From assembly GCA_001949185.1 (NCBI GenBank), contig BDGG01000001.1:7204149-7268148 (forward strand): a DNA stretch of 64,000 bases. Direction: 5' to 3'. The notes under the pieces were generated by a model. That model worked only from the letters and a program-made list of their open reading frames with translations, had not been told where the DNA came from and searched no databases. The stretch comes from Ramazzottius varieornatus (taxonomy: Eukaryota; Tardigrada; Eutardigrada; Parachela; Ramazzottiidae). The position numbers were made by a program, and so were the translations under genes. Positions 11,401 to 23,175 of the stretch are shown in pieces (within the stretch, counting starts at the first letter, position 1; each line of letters opens with the position of its first letter).

Positions 11401-14400
11401 GCCGCCATGACGCAGCTTCGCAACGAAGACCAGGCGTCCCGAGACAAGAAGCTCAACTCCATCATCGACGTCTGCTTGGCTGCTCAATGCTCTTTGATGG
11501 TTACCAAACACAAAGAAGAAGTATCAGCAGGTAAAGTCCAAGAAAAGCTGAATTATCCATGTTAATAATGCTGATACTGAGTAGGAACGGGAAGGAAGAG
11601 AAATCAAGGTTTCCGATACGGTGTTGTAACACGAAAGTACCTTGATTTCTATTTGAGATGTTCATGGTCAGCTTTTTCAGGGCTCTTCGAGAACTTCGTG
11701 GCGGTTATGGCTCGATGTCAAGTTTCTGAGATTCAGTTTCTTCGGGTCTTCGGTGCTCCTGCGTTCTCGCCGACGCCGGAATGCTTCAAAACGGTTCTTC
11801 GAAAGATCTTCTTTCTGGACAGACCGCATCTATTTCAGATCATGGACAAGTGGCCAACCGAAACAGAGAAAATGTATTAATAAGTCAAAAGTGGCATTCT
11901 TGTTTACGTTCACTGTTGGATTTATTTTTGCTATTATTGACATGGTTTTCCGTAGGTTGTTGTTCAAAGCAGCAGGAAGAATTCTGGTGAAGGATACGCA
12001 CTTGTGGCAGTTGCGGATGCAGATGTCAGGGCACGATATCAACATGCTGATCGACATGGTCGAGCAGCTTCTTTGCCGAGGACTCAGCCTAAGAACCGAG
12101 GGTGAGTTTTGCCTGATCGAGAAACAGTTCTATAACAGTTGGGAGACACGCAAACAACCTCGGGAAAATCCTCATCTCAAGTGGCGCACTTTTCTAGCCT
12201 GTATCAAAGAGAACTGCGCGGCTTGAGATGATAATCATTCCGAGATTGGTTGCCGGCTTCCCAGTTGTTCCCCCGTCAAAGTGAGGGCGGAGTAGTTTCA
12301 TGTTACGGTTATCTGGTATAGAGTACGATGCGCTTCAGCTGCAGGATTTGGGTACAGAGTACATCGAGGACCTTCTCAAGCTGGGTGTCTTTCGACAACC
12401 TGAAGGTGCCACCTTCCCTCCCAAGTACCGTCCACCAGCCTTGGTCAGACGGGACATTTACTGGTCGTGCTGGAAGCTGATGGTTTTGTTCGCCGCTGTC
12501 GAACCCGTCCAGTACGGTAAGACGAAGGTTTACTTCCAAAATCCTCCACCGATGTTGAGAACTTTACCCTAAAGTTGCTCTTGAAACATGAATTAGGTGC
12601 TTTCATGTGGGAACGACATCCGACTGCGAAGGCTCTCATGCAAATGTGCATCATCAATCGGTTCACGTTCCCACCGGAAACGATGATTCCCGCTGACAAG
12701 GACGGAAAGTTCCTCGTAGACCAGGAACACAAGGTATAGTAAGCATTTAACTGCAAACTGAGTGGTTAAAGACGCAGTTGGGATATTCCTCTATCTTTCG
12801 GTAGATGGCGGAAGATGAGAAGAAGGCCATACTGGAGTACGAGAACCGTTTAGCTGGGGGAACGGCCAAAAACCTCGTGGTACCCGAAAGCTCTGCCAAG
12901 ATGCATAAGGATTTCACTCGCTTCGACCCTAAGTAAGAACTGACGTTCTTTCGATACTTTTTACATTCAGCATTCTCATTCAGTATTTTGAAATTCAGCC
13001 ATGTGTTGTAACAGTGGCGCGTTCCGTCAACCTCCGGAATCGTTTCTAAAGATGATGGATGGACTCAACAAGAGTCTCGAATTGGGCAGAATTTTTTCCG
13101 GCTGTCGTCAGCCTGACTTTCTTCTGGAAATGCTGAGAGACAAGGTTAGTATCGGGTGCAATATTGTTAGGGAACTCCGTGGAAAAATACCCTTGTCGTT
13201 CCCAGAATAACTGTGAAAAATGGATAATATAGAAAGAAGCAATATCTCGACAGCTGTAAAACTCGATTCACAGTTTTGATTTTCATTAAACTTTTTTCTA
13301 GGGTACTTCAGCCAGTCTTCCTTGGCTCCTCGAGATCACCAGCAGCTCCAAGTCCATGTTCGAAGTTCTGCCCGTCGAATGCGTCTGCGAGATGCTGTCC
13401 AACAGTCTTCTCAAAAGCTCGACCACGTCCGAGCGTGGCGAAGCAGACTTTCAGAAGTGCCGACACCTGGCCTCGCGTCTCAGCGAGTCCGTGTCGGCAG
13501 AAGGAGCCGACGTCAATAACATCCTCAAGACCCTCAACTTCTTCGGAGGTAAACTCGGTGCGGAGACAGCAGCCGAAAGAGAGATCGCCCGAACTGCCTT
13601 GGAGATCATGTTCGACCCGAGCAGAATTGAGTCTGCCATCTCCTCTCTGTGGGGAATGGAGAAAGCGGAAGTAGGTATCAGTTTCGTGTCGTTTCCTCAA
13701 GTGGCGCCCGTTTCGGTGTTATTGGCTGAAACTGTGCGCCACTTGGAGATCCATCTTGTCGCGTCCGTTTGTTTTCCAAGTGGCGCACGTTTTCAGTGTA
13801 ATTGGCTGGAAGTATACACTACGCCACCTGTAGAAACGACGTTTGAATGATTCTTGACTGACCGTTCTGATCATTATAGGTTACGGAAGGAAGTGGTTTC
13901 GTGTGGCCAGCAGACCTTCCCAAGACGAAGCAAGGGCTTGACTTGGAGGCTATCCTGGCTTCCGTGAAGCCTCAGCTGACTTCTTGGATGCTCGACCCGA
14001 TGTTCGCGACTCCGAAGAAGCCCTTGACGTACAGTGAGAAATTTCACTGGCTCTTGACGGACATTCCCAACCGCTCCGCTCATTTCACGGTAAGAAGAGC
14101 GAAATTTACCGCTTTGCGTATCGTTCAGGTTAGTAGTAAAATATCGTAGAAAAGGGGGCCTTTTGATAGTAAATGTGGATCGCCCATACTAGTCTGTAAT
14201 ACCTCGTACTGTGTACCGGTATTCACCTCTTGAGTTGTATTTGGAATGCTGTTAGGAAGTTCATTATCGACCTCTGTGTGGTTAATTAACAAAACTTTTC
14301 TTTGATGTGCAGGCGATGAAGGACCAGTTGTGTTTTCAACTGACACAGGCTCTCGCCATTGAGTGTGATGTCCATCCCGTTGCAGCGTACTTCGATTTTC

Positions 14401-15553
14401 TCTCCACGTATCTCTTCTCTCCACGATGTCTGAAACCTACCACAAGCCTGGCTTACACCGTCGTAAACATGTTAGCTTCGGTGATGACCAGAAGACACGA
14501 ACTACGAGACGCCGTGCTCCTCGGTACCGGCATGTTTGTGTCACCGGCGGAAGCCAATGTCATCCGACAGAAAGTTGCTGGACTCTTCGAGACGTTCCTT
14601 CACCTCGCGGTGGACAGCGTCCCTACCGACCTCATCGATGTCCCATACCAAGTGAGCGTGAAGCAATTCTTGAAATGTTGGAAATAAAATGAAATGGAAG
14701 CCCTCGGCATACAAATTCCGCAAGATGATTTTTCCAAGTGCCGCACTTCCGTAGTGTGGTTGGCTGAAGGTGTGCGCCACTTGGAAAAACGATCTTGTCG
14801 AGTTTGCTCGCTTCCCAAGTAGCGCACGTTTACAGTGTTGTTAGATGGAGGTGTGCGCCACTTGGTAAGACATCCGTGTATGGTTGTTTGCATAGAGTCC
14901 GCATGTCGACCACGTATCATTTCGCAGTTGAGCGTGAAGCAGAAGCTTCTGAGAGTGGAATGCACGATAGGCCAGCCGAGTCGAACAGCCTGTATGCATC
15001 TGACCGTAGCACAGGCCTATCCCGTTCTCCTCGCCTTGATGCCGAACAGCGAGCAGGAGCTGGTTCCCGCTCTTCGGCAGTTCTCACTAAACCCAGCAGT
15101 CCTGTTCGGCTCGACGGAGTGGTCGACGGGGGAAGTGGCGGCACTGGTGACGAAAAGCGTTAGGCAGGTCGTGCTGAGGCGAGCGACGAATGCGGGGTTG
15201 GTGGCAATGGTCGTCAGTAACCTTACGGTGGATGAGGCCTTGCAGCTGCTGTGCACAGAACACGTCTCAACCACAAATCTAAGGTATGAATACACTACAT
15301 GATTCGGCTAGTGGTATAAAACAGCAAAACAAAATAATTATCTAGTAGGATGCTGATGGCGGTGATGGACGTGAACGATCCGATTGTGTTGGCTAAATTG
15401 AAGCACATGGTCAGTTCGAACCTGATGCTGGCGCGGACCTTGCTGGAATACCGGTTGAAGGAAGGGCTAAGTTTGGAGGAACCTATCCATAGGACTATGA
15501 AGAAGGTCTTGGATAGTGTCACCAATATATTCTCTCTACCTTTTACTGCCTGA
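8446..15553 (+). CDS. INTS1: Integrator complex subunit 1, apparently short at the C-terminus
   Basis: INTS1 is the large HEAT-type scaffold of Integrator, the nuclear complex that cleaves snRNA 3' ends and attenuates Pol II. Exons: 8446-8494, 8713-9042, 9123-9337, 9516-9665, 9765-10108, 10179-10242, 10579-10692, 10774-10913, 11002-11161, 11239-11530, 11681-11873, 11956-12101, 12322-12516, 12597-12733, 12805-12932, 13015-13144, 13302-13670, 13880-14089, 14313-14651, 14928-15283 and 15349-15553. They sum to 1421 codons in one frame. Family landmarks: MYLEDAGLDRQWVDLAECRQ (human has YLEDSLGERIWVDSPHC), CRQPDFLLEMLRDKG, then SLPWLLEI and FEVLPVECVCEML (human SMPWLADL, LDVLPVQCLCEFL). The N-terminus is Ser/Ala/Gly-rich. 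Vertebrate and fly INTS1 are about 2000-2200 residues, so roughly the last third seems missing. An extra exon starting near 15592 is possible. Introns 6, 12, 17 and 19 carry the foldback repeat. Confidence 0.9.
10271..10531. repeat. Foldback repeat cluster in INTS1 intron 6
   Basis: Contains several stem arms (GTGCGCCACCTG, CCAAGTGGCGCA, CTGCGCCAGTTGG, CCAAGTGGTGCACG) and the flanking CGGCAAACAAATTCGACAAG and ACGATCTTGTCCAGTTTG boxes. At least one and a half units lie in tandem and fill most of the intron. Confidence 0.8.
12165..12236. repeat. Degenerate foldback repeat in INTS1 intron 12
   Basis: The left arm TCATCTCAAGTGGCGCACTT pairs with the reverse complement of GAACTGCGCGGCTTGAGATG. 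The CATCTCAAG part is perfect on both sides although it departs from the family consensus, so the arms seem to have stayed paired. Confidence 0.65.
13690..13835. repeat. Tandem foldback repeats in INTS1 intron 17
   Basis: Two hairpin units: CTCAAGTGGCGCCCG ... ATTGGCTG ... GTGCGCCACTTGG, then CCAAGTGGCGCACG ... AATTGGCTG ... ACGCCACCTG, separated by an ATCTTGTCGCGTCCGTTTGT spacer. Confidence 0.85.
14702..14875. repeat. Tandem foldback repeats in INTS1 intron 19
   Basis: Two units: CCAAGTGCCGCAC ... GTTGGCTG ... GTGCGCCACTTGG, then CCCAAGTAGCGCACG ... GTGTGCGCCACTTGG, with the CGATCTTGTCGAGTTTGCTC spacer and a CTCGGCATACAAATTCCGCA lead. Confidence 0.85.
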
Positions 15554-16003
15554 TTTCTACACGTTGGTGTTTTTGTATCGTTCAGCAAGAAATCTGTGGT
15601 ATGTTGGCGACAGAAACCTTGAATAGAGACCAGCATACCGATGGTGAGAAGAATGTAGCGTTCTGCAGATGAGTACAGATACATTCTTACGAAGTTCGTG
15701 CTGTAGTTCGTTACTTTGGGTCACGAGCAATACGGCGTCCAACATAGTGGGATGGACCCCACAATCAAATGAATATCGAAAGAGGGAAACACTGTATAGA
15801 AAAGGTAAATGTCCTAGTGCATAATTATCCAAATAGATCAGTAAAATACCGTGCGTCACACGCTCTAGCCCTGAACTTGTCCGTCCTTATGCAAACGAAA
15901 GTTAAATTGATAATTCGGAGTAGCAACGATGATCTTGGAGCTTCTCGCTGTTGAAGTACCATATGTAATGTATACGTCAGTTTTGGCAAGTCCAAACCGG
16001 AAG
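15554..16003. other. Short convergent intergenic gap after INTS1
   Basis: The 3' ends of INTS1 (+) and the RRM gene (-) face each other. A possible alternative last INTS1 exon could run from an acceptor ending at about 15591 (frame QEICGMLATETLNRDQ) to a donor near 15652. No other gene is seen. Confidence 0.4.
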
Positions 16004-17665
16004 TTATTTTCTAAGTTGTTGCTGTCCTTTCGGCAACTGCATGGCCAGAGAGGTCCGCAGTCCGTCCAAGCGGATCACCAGCTCAGTCGGAACATCCGGC
16101 AAAGTGTCGACCAAGTTCGGGATGACGATTGGGTTGCAAGCCATGGGCGGGTTGTTAGCTGCGTTATTGGGTGGATTGTTGGGTCGCGGAATAGCACAAG
16201 TGTTGGGCTTGCATTCAACCGACAAACAAGTTCGAAGTCGCCTTTTATACATGCGTACGCTGTCAGCTTCTTCAGTCGGGAAGTGATGACCAACCGTACC
16301 TTTTTTCCAAGTATCTGAACGTACTGTTGGTCGATGCTCCTCTGGGCATCTTCCGCTCGTTCAAAGTCAGCGAAAGCAGTGCGGCCCATATGCATCACGT
16401 CTCGCACGAGTCCCTGTGCGCAGGCCTGCAAGGCGTCCTTGATGTCGTCCGCAGTAGCCTGTGGTGATACTCCTCCACAGAAGATTGATAACGTTCGAGG
16501 AGCATTCGCCCAGGCCTTGCCATGATAGCCTGGTGAGGGAGGCTAGGTCCGGTCTGTTTGGGTTGAGCTTTCTGAAAACGGCCGAAGTGAACTTCCCATC
16601 ATCATTTCATATCCATAAGAGATACGTATTTATTGCTGTTTACCGTGACTGGCTTCGTGAATATCTTTTCGGAACGAATAGTAAGGAACGGGTTCTCCAA
16701 GACGGCCCTTACCGTGCCGGGGAACAAGATACAAACGACCGCTGAGGGTGGTTTCTTGTCCATCTGAACGTTCCCCACTGCACCGAACTTCAAAAAGTAG
16801 TGCGCCACCTGTAGTCGACCTAATCCTTTGATATCCGGGATGAAGACCTTACTGCAAAGAAAAGCGGAAACAACGCTACAGATTTGGATGAGTTTGCGGT
16901 TGTAGTTTCGAATCAGGCTAAACCTTTCATTGACTTGTTGGTTGGTACCCAGGGCCGCTGGTCCGTTTGGAGCTGTATGCGACATGTTGCGGATGCCTTG
17001 ATGAGGGCTAGTAATCAGTCGAGGCGGGAACCCAGTTTGCGTGGGTTGGCTAGAGCTTCCCGGGACCACAACAACGGCGCCTTCTCTAGAAGCTTCAGGT
17101 CCACCGCCACAAGTCGGGATAAACCGCGGTCCATTGTGCGCCAACCTGTAAAACAAGTAAATATCATTTCGTTCTTGTTTCTGCCGTTAAGAAATTGAAA
17201 ATAAAATACTCCTTGCAGAATGCTCTGTGTTTTAGACGAGAAACTCAACACAGTCCACAAGCTCCGCTGTGAGCCTATCTTGTCTGCTTGTATGCTGGCT
17301 GCACTTACCCCTTTTCCAGAAGGTTTTTTAATCCGACGACGTACTTGGAAATGCTGTTCTGCAACAGGCCATTCAATCGAACAACCGTCACTCGCATGGC
17401 GTTGACCTTTGAGAATCTTCCAGTGTAACCTACCGCGATACCCGTCAGCTCAGTCAGTTCTTCATCGTTTGTCGCCAGCCCTATTGCTTTCCGCAACAGC
17501 GACAGGTCATACTTGTGTACGATGATATCTGCAAAATTTCCAAATTAGTTCGATTAGGATCCCCGTACGTCGGGACTTGAGCGTGCAGACGAAAATCTCA
17601 GTCAGCAAGCTGACTGTGTGCTTACCTTTTACACAGTCCCGAAAAGTGCCTCCTCTACCTGGCAT
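16004..17665 (-). CDS. Protein with two RNA-recognition motifs
   Basis: Exons 17665-17626, 17528-17309, 17145-16626, 16542-16300 and 16207-16004 join in phase to a 408-residue protein. Residues 1-86 form an unrecognised, probably helical region with many Leu and Val. A Pro/Gly/Ser-rich linker follows. RRM1 lies at about 185-255 (KVFIPDIKGLGR, then a degenerate RNP1). RRM2 lies at about 277-341, with RNP2 LSIFCGGV and RNP1 MGRTAFADFE followed by the typical ILGKK end. The tail is Pro/Asn-rich (PNNPPNNAANNPP). The role is probably nuclear or cytoplasmic RNA binding, but I cannot assign an ortholog. The exon 2 to exon 3 join was chosen because phases match exactly (GG|G) and an alternative middle exon near 17220 does not. 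It is convergent with INTS1. Confidence 0.75.
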
Positions 17666-18011
17666 TTTTAGGCCTTAGTGCCTGGGAATGGCTCTTTCCG
17701 GGACTACAATAAAGCCATGACAATTGTCAGTCGACAGGTGAGCATCGAAACATAGGACAGGCGATAATCGAAATGTAAAGATTCTTGCACTCACCGACTC
17801 ACCGTGTGGAGTCCGATATCCTTTCCGACAACGTGGAAGGGAACCCTATTACGGGCAACTACCAGAACTAAAACTCCCGACTCTGTAGAGCTGAAAAGGT
17901 GACACGAAAGTCACTGTAAATCTGAGAAAAGTTGTGCCGGAAAGAACATCATAGCGACCAACAAATTTTTCCAGCTGATCGGAATTCACAGCGCCATGCG
18001 CATTACTTCAC
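17666..18011. other. Upstream region of the RRM gene
   Basis: No coding signal. It probably holds the promoter and 5' UTR of the minus-strand RRM gene. Confidence 0.4.
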
Positions 18012-18472
18012 GTACACGCACGGCAGGTAATTATGGGACACCAAAAATTATGGTACAGGTGGAAAGGACGGCAAATTTACATCCTGAATGCGAGCCAGAA
18101 ATGAAAATCGAGCGTATGATGTAACGCAGTGAAATTTAACCGTAGAGAATTGTCATGACAGTGCCCATCAGCCGATCAGCTGTTTGACTTTCGCACAGGC
18201 TGCGGATTGTTCACTTACTTTCTTCCAGAGATGCTCTCGAATCCATATCATTCCTGTAAGCTTTCGTCCACAATATCCCGACCCTTCAAGACCTCGACGG
18301 TACACCGAAAAAGTCTTGAAGGACGCGCTTTCTGCTATTCAGCACGTACGTACAGCAAAGCAGCCTTCAGTGCTGCTTTTCACTTCTAGCAAGAATCACC
18401 TGCCCGTGCCGCCGTAGCGAAAAGGCTTACGCATAATTTTTAGTGTCCCATATTTACCCGCCGTGCGTGTAC
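18012..18472. mobile_element. TIR element with about 42-bp imperfect inverted ends
   Basis: 18012-18053 (starting GTACACGCACGGC) and the reverse complement of 18431-18472 agree at roughly 38 of 42 positions. This defines a 461-bp non-coding element. Related sequence occurs at about 41510-41605 and 53720-53800, sharing GTACACgCAC, a GGACCAGTAA-type block and CGGAAAAGACGGCAA. A dispersed non-autonomous family is the simplest reading. The superfamily is unknown. Confidence 0.65.
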
Positions 18473-20387
18473 AGTTATTGTGTATTGTTATTTCTCGGTT
18501 GCTGTTTGGAGTGCCGGTAGTGCGCAGAGAAAAGCACAGGGTAAGAATTTGCAGCCAAATGAGCCTGCATTGTCGAAGATATAAATAGACTGGGAGTTCT
18601 GAGATGTCATCGAGATCAGATCCCGAAGAGCAACAAGGAAAAGCAGATAAGACATCCACCCTGTTTCCACTTTGAACAATGCCTGTCTTCTCCGAGCGGA
18701 AGGCAAAGCAGAAAGCCACCGGTCAAGACTTGTGCCGCATCATGATCACATATGCTGCCCTCTTTCGTGTCATGGAAATGGCCCATTCCGCAAAAAGAGC
18801 AAACATATTCCACCGACCTTCCGCCTTTGTCCGACTGAATTGCGTTATCTGCTGTTCCCCAATTGATCACCATGTCACTGCGGACATTTGATAGTTCCTA
18901 CAAAATCGCCGATCCACTAAGTTCTTTGCGACAATGTTTCTGCAGCAGCGCAATCGTTGGTCCGAGAGCTCCCGTGGTGGATAGATCAAACTTGTTGGCT
19001 TCCTGCTCCGCGGGTGTTACGGAGGTTCTACGACAGATGGCGCTGTAATTAGCCGGACTCGGAAGTGATCGGATTTTAAAAGACGCAGAAATACTGAAGC
19101 CTAATACTAACAAAACCATAACCTCCTCCCATCCTGTCATCCACGGTCCGCGGTTGAATGACATAGTGGGTGGCGAGTATTTCTACTAGAAAACTTTTGA
19201 TGAGATTTCAAAATGTGCGGACATTAATCACACTTAAATGTGCGAAGCAGCACGGGATTACGGCCATGCGGCGTTCAATCGTCTCAAAAACGACGGTGCG
19301 GATCCAACGTTGGTCTCGAACCGGTCAGCGTGAAAATTAAAAAATAAAAGTGCCGTCATTTCGGTATCTTTCTTTAATTTTCCGTTGAGGCGGAAGAGGT
19401 GTTGGACGGATTGAAGAAGAACCGAGCTTTGATGACTCGCGCACTGCAATCAGCGAGTACAGTAGGCCTCGTTGTACTGTCCGTGGTCAAGGGCTTTTAA
19501 TAATCAGTGACAGAGAATCTCTTCTCGTCTTTTGTAATTTATCTGTGCCTGCAAGGCTCGAACATATTTCCCGGCAATTCTTCTAGGTTTTTGCTACACG
19601 TAACCGTCAGCGATAACACTGCGCGAACGCTGTCGTCCATCACCTCACTTACACACATCGTCTTCTTGATCGGCTGGACCGACAACTCTTTCCTTCTTAC
19701 CTCGAATAGTTTTAGAACGATGTCGGTGACCATCAGCACTTTTCTTCCAGTTTTACCGACCATAATCACGCATTCTCATCCTGATGCCATCTTGAGCCCT
19801 CTTTGATGACATTGTCAAGTCTACTCAGCTGTAAATTTATGCATTGAACATTTCCATATCGGATGATAGTGCCTACAAGGCGTGCCTCCTTTGCTCTATT
19901 GTAGCCGAGGTCCTTTTCGGTAGGAAGCGATCCTTGTCTTGACGTGTGTAACTTTAAACGAGGAAGGTGCCTGTCTCCATTTTGTCCTATTCATCAAAGA
20001 CGAATCGTCCATCTTTTGCAGCCATAAGCACGCACATTCCCCCCTTTGACAAGGATACTTATTACCGGCGTGATTTACATGATGCCCATCGTCTGCTTTT
20101 TCAAGTGAAACTTCAGCCCAACCGATGTCTCCACAAAGGTACAATGGCATAACTTTCCGCCTGTCCTCCTTACATGATGAAATTATATTCCAAACTTTTT
20201 GAATATGGTGGTTTGACATTTCAAACCTGTTATTAGATCTGAACGCGGAAGTTTCCAGTTACGATTTCGTGTGGGAGAAAGACAGAACTAACCAATGAGA
20301 GTTCGACCTTCTGAATATTTCCAGGTAAGTAAAGGTGGGCGTAACCCCTGTGAAAGTTGCCAAAATGGAAGCATGGTACACACAACC
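18473..20387. other. Non-coding or unassigned sequence
   Basis: Minus-strand frames at 18616-18873 (with a Cys-x2-Cys...Cys/His cluster, VCSFCGMGHFHD) and 18898-19164 (starting MSFNRGPWMTGWEE) look slightly gene-like and sit end to end. Their splice phases do not join convincingly and I recognise no family, so they stay uncalled. The rest shows only short overlapping frames. Confidence 0.35.
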
Positions 20388-20485
20388 ACACAAGATCGCT
20401 GTTCTGAGTGGCGCACCCTGCCAGCCAATAACAATGGAAACGTGCGCCACCCGAAATACAGTTCTTGTACGTTTTGTCTACCCAG
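20388..20485. repeat. Foldback repeat, intergenic
   Basis: GAGTGGCGCACCC ... CAGCCAATAACA ... CGTGCGCCACCCG, with outer pairing ACAAGATCGCTGTTCT against ACAGTTCTTGT. The loop is the reverse complement of the usual ATTGGCTG, so this copy is inverted. Confidence 0.75.
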
Positions 20486-23099
20486 CTTCCACATGACACG
20501 TTTTTCTCCGTAAAATGGTTAATTTTTGCGTCTTTAAAAAGACAGCGGTAGACTCTGCTCTCTGAACAAGATTTATTACCCCGTGAAAGTGACATACATG
20601 CGTGATTATAAATAACGGTAAAAAGAAACTGCAGCGTAGTTGTTTGATTTATGGCCATTTATTATAACTTTTTTCTGGCCTGAAGATGGGCTGGAATGAG
20701 TAATCAGTGCGCTATTGATTACCAGCGTCGGACCATAGTCTGGCAGTTTGTAGCCGCTGTTTTCCGGTTAATACCACCACCACAGACACATTAGCAAGCT
20801 GTTGTCCACCGACGAATGTCTGTTTAGGTGATGTACTATACCTAGGTTATGAAGTTCTTCGCGATCATCTTTTGCCTTGATCGATGGACAGTTCCAAGAG
20901 CGACTGTAACCATCGATGATGGGCCATGTCTCGTGAAAATTGCCAATTATGGCCAGGCCGGATGTAATTGTTTCCGTAAAACATTCGGTCAGCAAAGAAG
21001 GTAATACCTAATTACATATTGCGTCAAAGAGGAAGAGAATATTGATGAGCACAGATCGATCGGGCTCTTTCTTCGTGGCTGATTGAGTGAGAAACAGTTA
21101 GCGGTGTGAGGAAAAAAAATTAGGCCAATATTACCAATATTATTAATTTGTATTATATTGCTCTTCTTCGCTACAGAAAATTACCGATCGAAAACATGAC
21201 TTGTTAGAGCAACGGTAGCTAATGACCAACTAGACAGGGAGCCTGTTGCACTGGCGGTGTACGTTCGGCGACCTTAACGAGCCTATGGTTGTCAGTTGGC
21301 CGAGAGCTTACAACTTTGCAGGCGCCAACGCGACACGAAAGATTTGAGACTATTGTCGGGTTAACGCTTGACAGTGTCTGTAATAGTTTTTTCAGGATTA
21401 TTTTCTCGACATTTGGTCGTAAGGAAAAATAATCCTGATGACCTGGAAAGAAAGGCGAGAAGACCGATGGTGGCGTTCTTCGCGTCAGACCGATTATGGT
21501 CCGTAGCCTGAAAACGAAGTGCGCTAACAACGCTAGCTGTCAGTTTCTTTACTTGAGATGTAATTTAAGTTTAGTTCGCGTGCGGCAAGCTAGACGTCGA
21601 CGTGGCCGACATTTCTTTCCAGCTGCTGAAGTGAGGAGATCTTGGTCATGTCAAACTGCACCAGAAGTGAGACAGCAAAGTTGGAAACCCTGCTGTGAGC
21701 GATGAAACGTTCCTCGATAGGTGGTACGTTGGCGATCTGTGGCACCCGACGAACGACTGCTGTGCGCCGACAAAAAGCCCAAAACCCTTCTCTGTTCTGT
21801 GTAAATGCCATCGAGAGCACGTCACGTTTTGCTTGAACGTTTTCTGCGTGAGGCTCCTGCCGACTTTGTCACCAACAGAGGCCGTAACCTGACCGATAAT
21901 TACAGAGTCTAGCGAGTCATCGTCGTATACAGATCTTACAGCACAGCACGAAGCAATGCGCGCGGCTGCGAAATATGAGCCCATATTACGTATTGAAACA
22001 ACGGCCTATTCATGAGCTGCTTTACAAGCTGCTTATTAATTTACCATAAACTCCACCTAGCTTGATGACCTTTCGTCTAACCTGGATCTCAAATCCAATT
22101 ATGTATGCTGGGCTTTTAGCTTATGATTATGGTTTTCCTGCCACTTGTTTTCTGCCTTACATAAACACACTAGGGCAAATATATATAATCTGATTATTAT
22201 AATAACAATGGGATGACAATAACCGTACATCGAAATAAGCTGTGTTTATTGATAGTTGAGACGCGATTTATCACAGAGTTCGTACAAACAATAGTCCATG
22301 AAGTGCTTATTAATTAAAACAAGATCTGGGTCTTTCAAGTCCATTGCTGTCGAACGGGCCTATTGAGAGGTACTTGGATTTGAATTTCAAGAATTTGGTT
22401 GAGCAATCGGCGCTGAAGACTTTTCTGGTGGAAGTATGCAGAACAGAATACAAGTGCTGTTTTTCAAGAGAAGGTGTTGGAATGACGAGAGATAGCGGCG
22501 TTCTTTTCGACACGTTCTCCACGTGTCCTAGCTCGAACCATCAACCATCAACAAGCGTTAGGCGGAAATCGAGAAGAGTCATGCTGGAGAAAAACGCGCC
22601 CTGTAAATTGAGCCATTAGGGGCCCGGCTAGAAAAACATCAAACATGCGCCACATGCCTCCCTTATCGCGCACATCTGGCTGTTTTTACTGAGCATCGCC
22701 GTTTCCTGTCAGAACCAGGAAATGGATGCTTTTTTTATGGCCAGTTTAGTCGCCCGGGACCACTATCAACACAGCCTGATATCAGCTTTCTGATTACTCA
22801 TTATAATTACCAGATCACTAATTATCGCATCGATGACTGTGATGAGATAACTGGTCTATTGGTCCTCCCTCAAGTGGTTGGAACTTTTTCGGCGAAAGTT
22901 CGGGCAAGAGGAGAGCGATGTTTGCTTTCCCTAACAACGTGTGATAAAACGCGGCCAAATGACTTTTTCGGCATGCACCTGCCCTTGCATTGTGCTGTGA
23001 ACAAGGCCGTGCCGAAGTAATTCAGACAGAGAACACGACACAGCTACAAAGACCAAAAAATACACGTTTGGGATGTTGACAAGTGAATTCACCCGGACC
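20486..23099. other. Gene-poor intergenic sequence
   Basis: AT-rich DNA with short frames on both strands and no motif of a known family. No RNA gene recognised. It is the first part of the long gap before the Kirre/Neph gene. Confidence 0.45.
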
Positions 23100-23175
23100 G
23101 TCATTTTAACTGGCGCACATGATCACTGTCACCGACTGGCAGCGTGCGCCATTTGGGAAAACGATCTGGGCGAAT
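23100..23175. repeat. Foldback repeat, intergenic
   Basis: ACTGGCGCACATGATC ... CGACTGGCAGCGTGCGCCATT, followed by the typical TGGGAAAACGATCTGGGCGA box. Confidence 0.75.

Noticed and set aside
16785-16820. CAGGTGGCGCAC word (minus strand) resembling the foldback arm inside the RRM gene
   Set aside because: It codes LQVAHY in a conserved-looking RRM core, has no mirror arm and no flanking boxes, so I take it as chance similarity and not exonised repeat.
17215-17285. Extra exon of the RRM gene (frame WTVLSFSSKTQSILQ)
   Set aside because: The direct join 17309 to 17145 keeps phase exactly, while this exon lacks a good donor and breaks the frame.
18616-19164. Pair of minus-strand frames, one with a Cys/His cluster
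   Set aside because: They cannot be joined in phase with plausible introns and show no recognised family; mentioned in the gap entry only.
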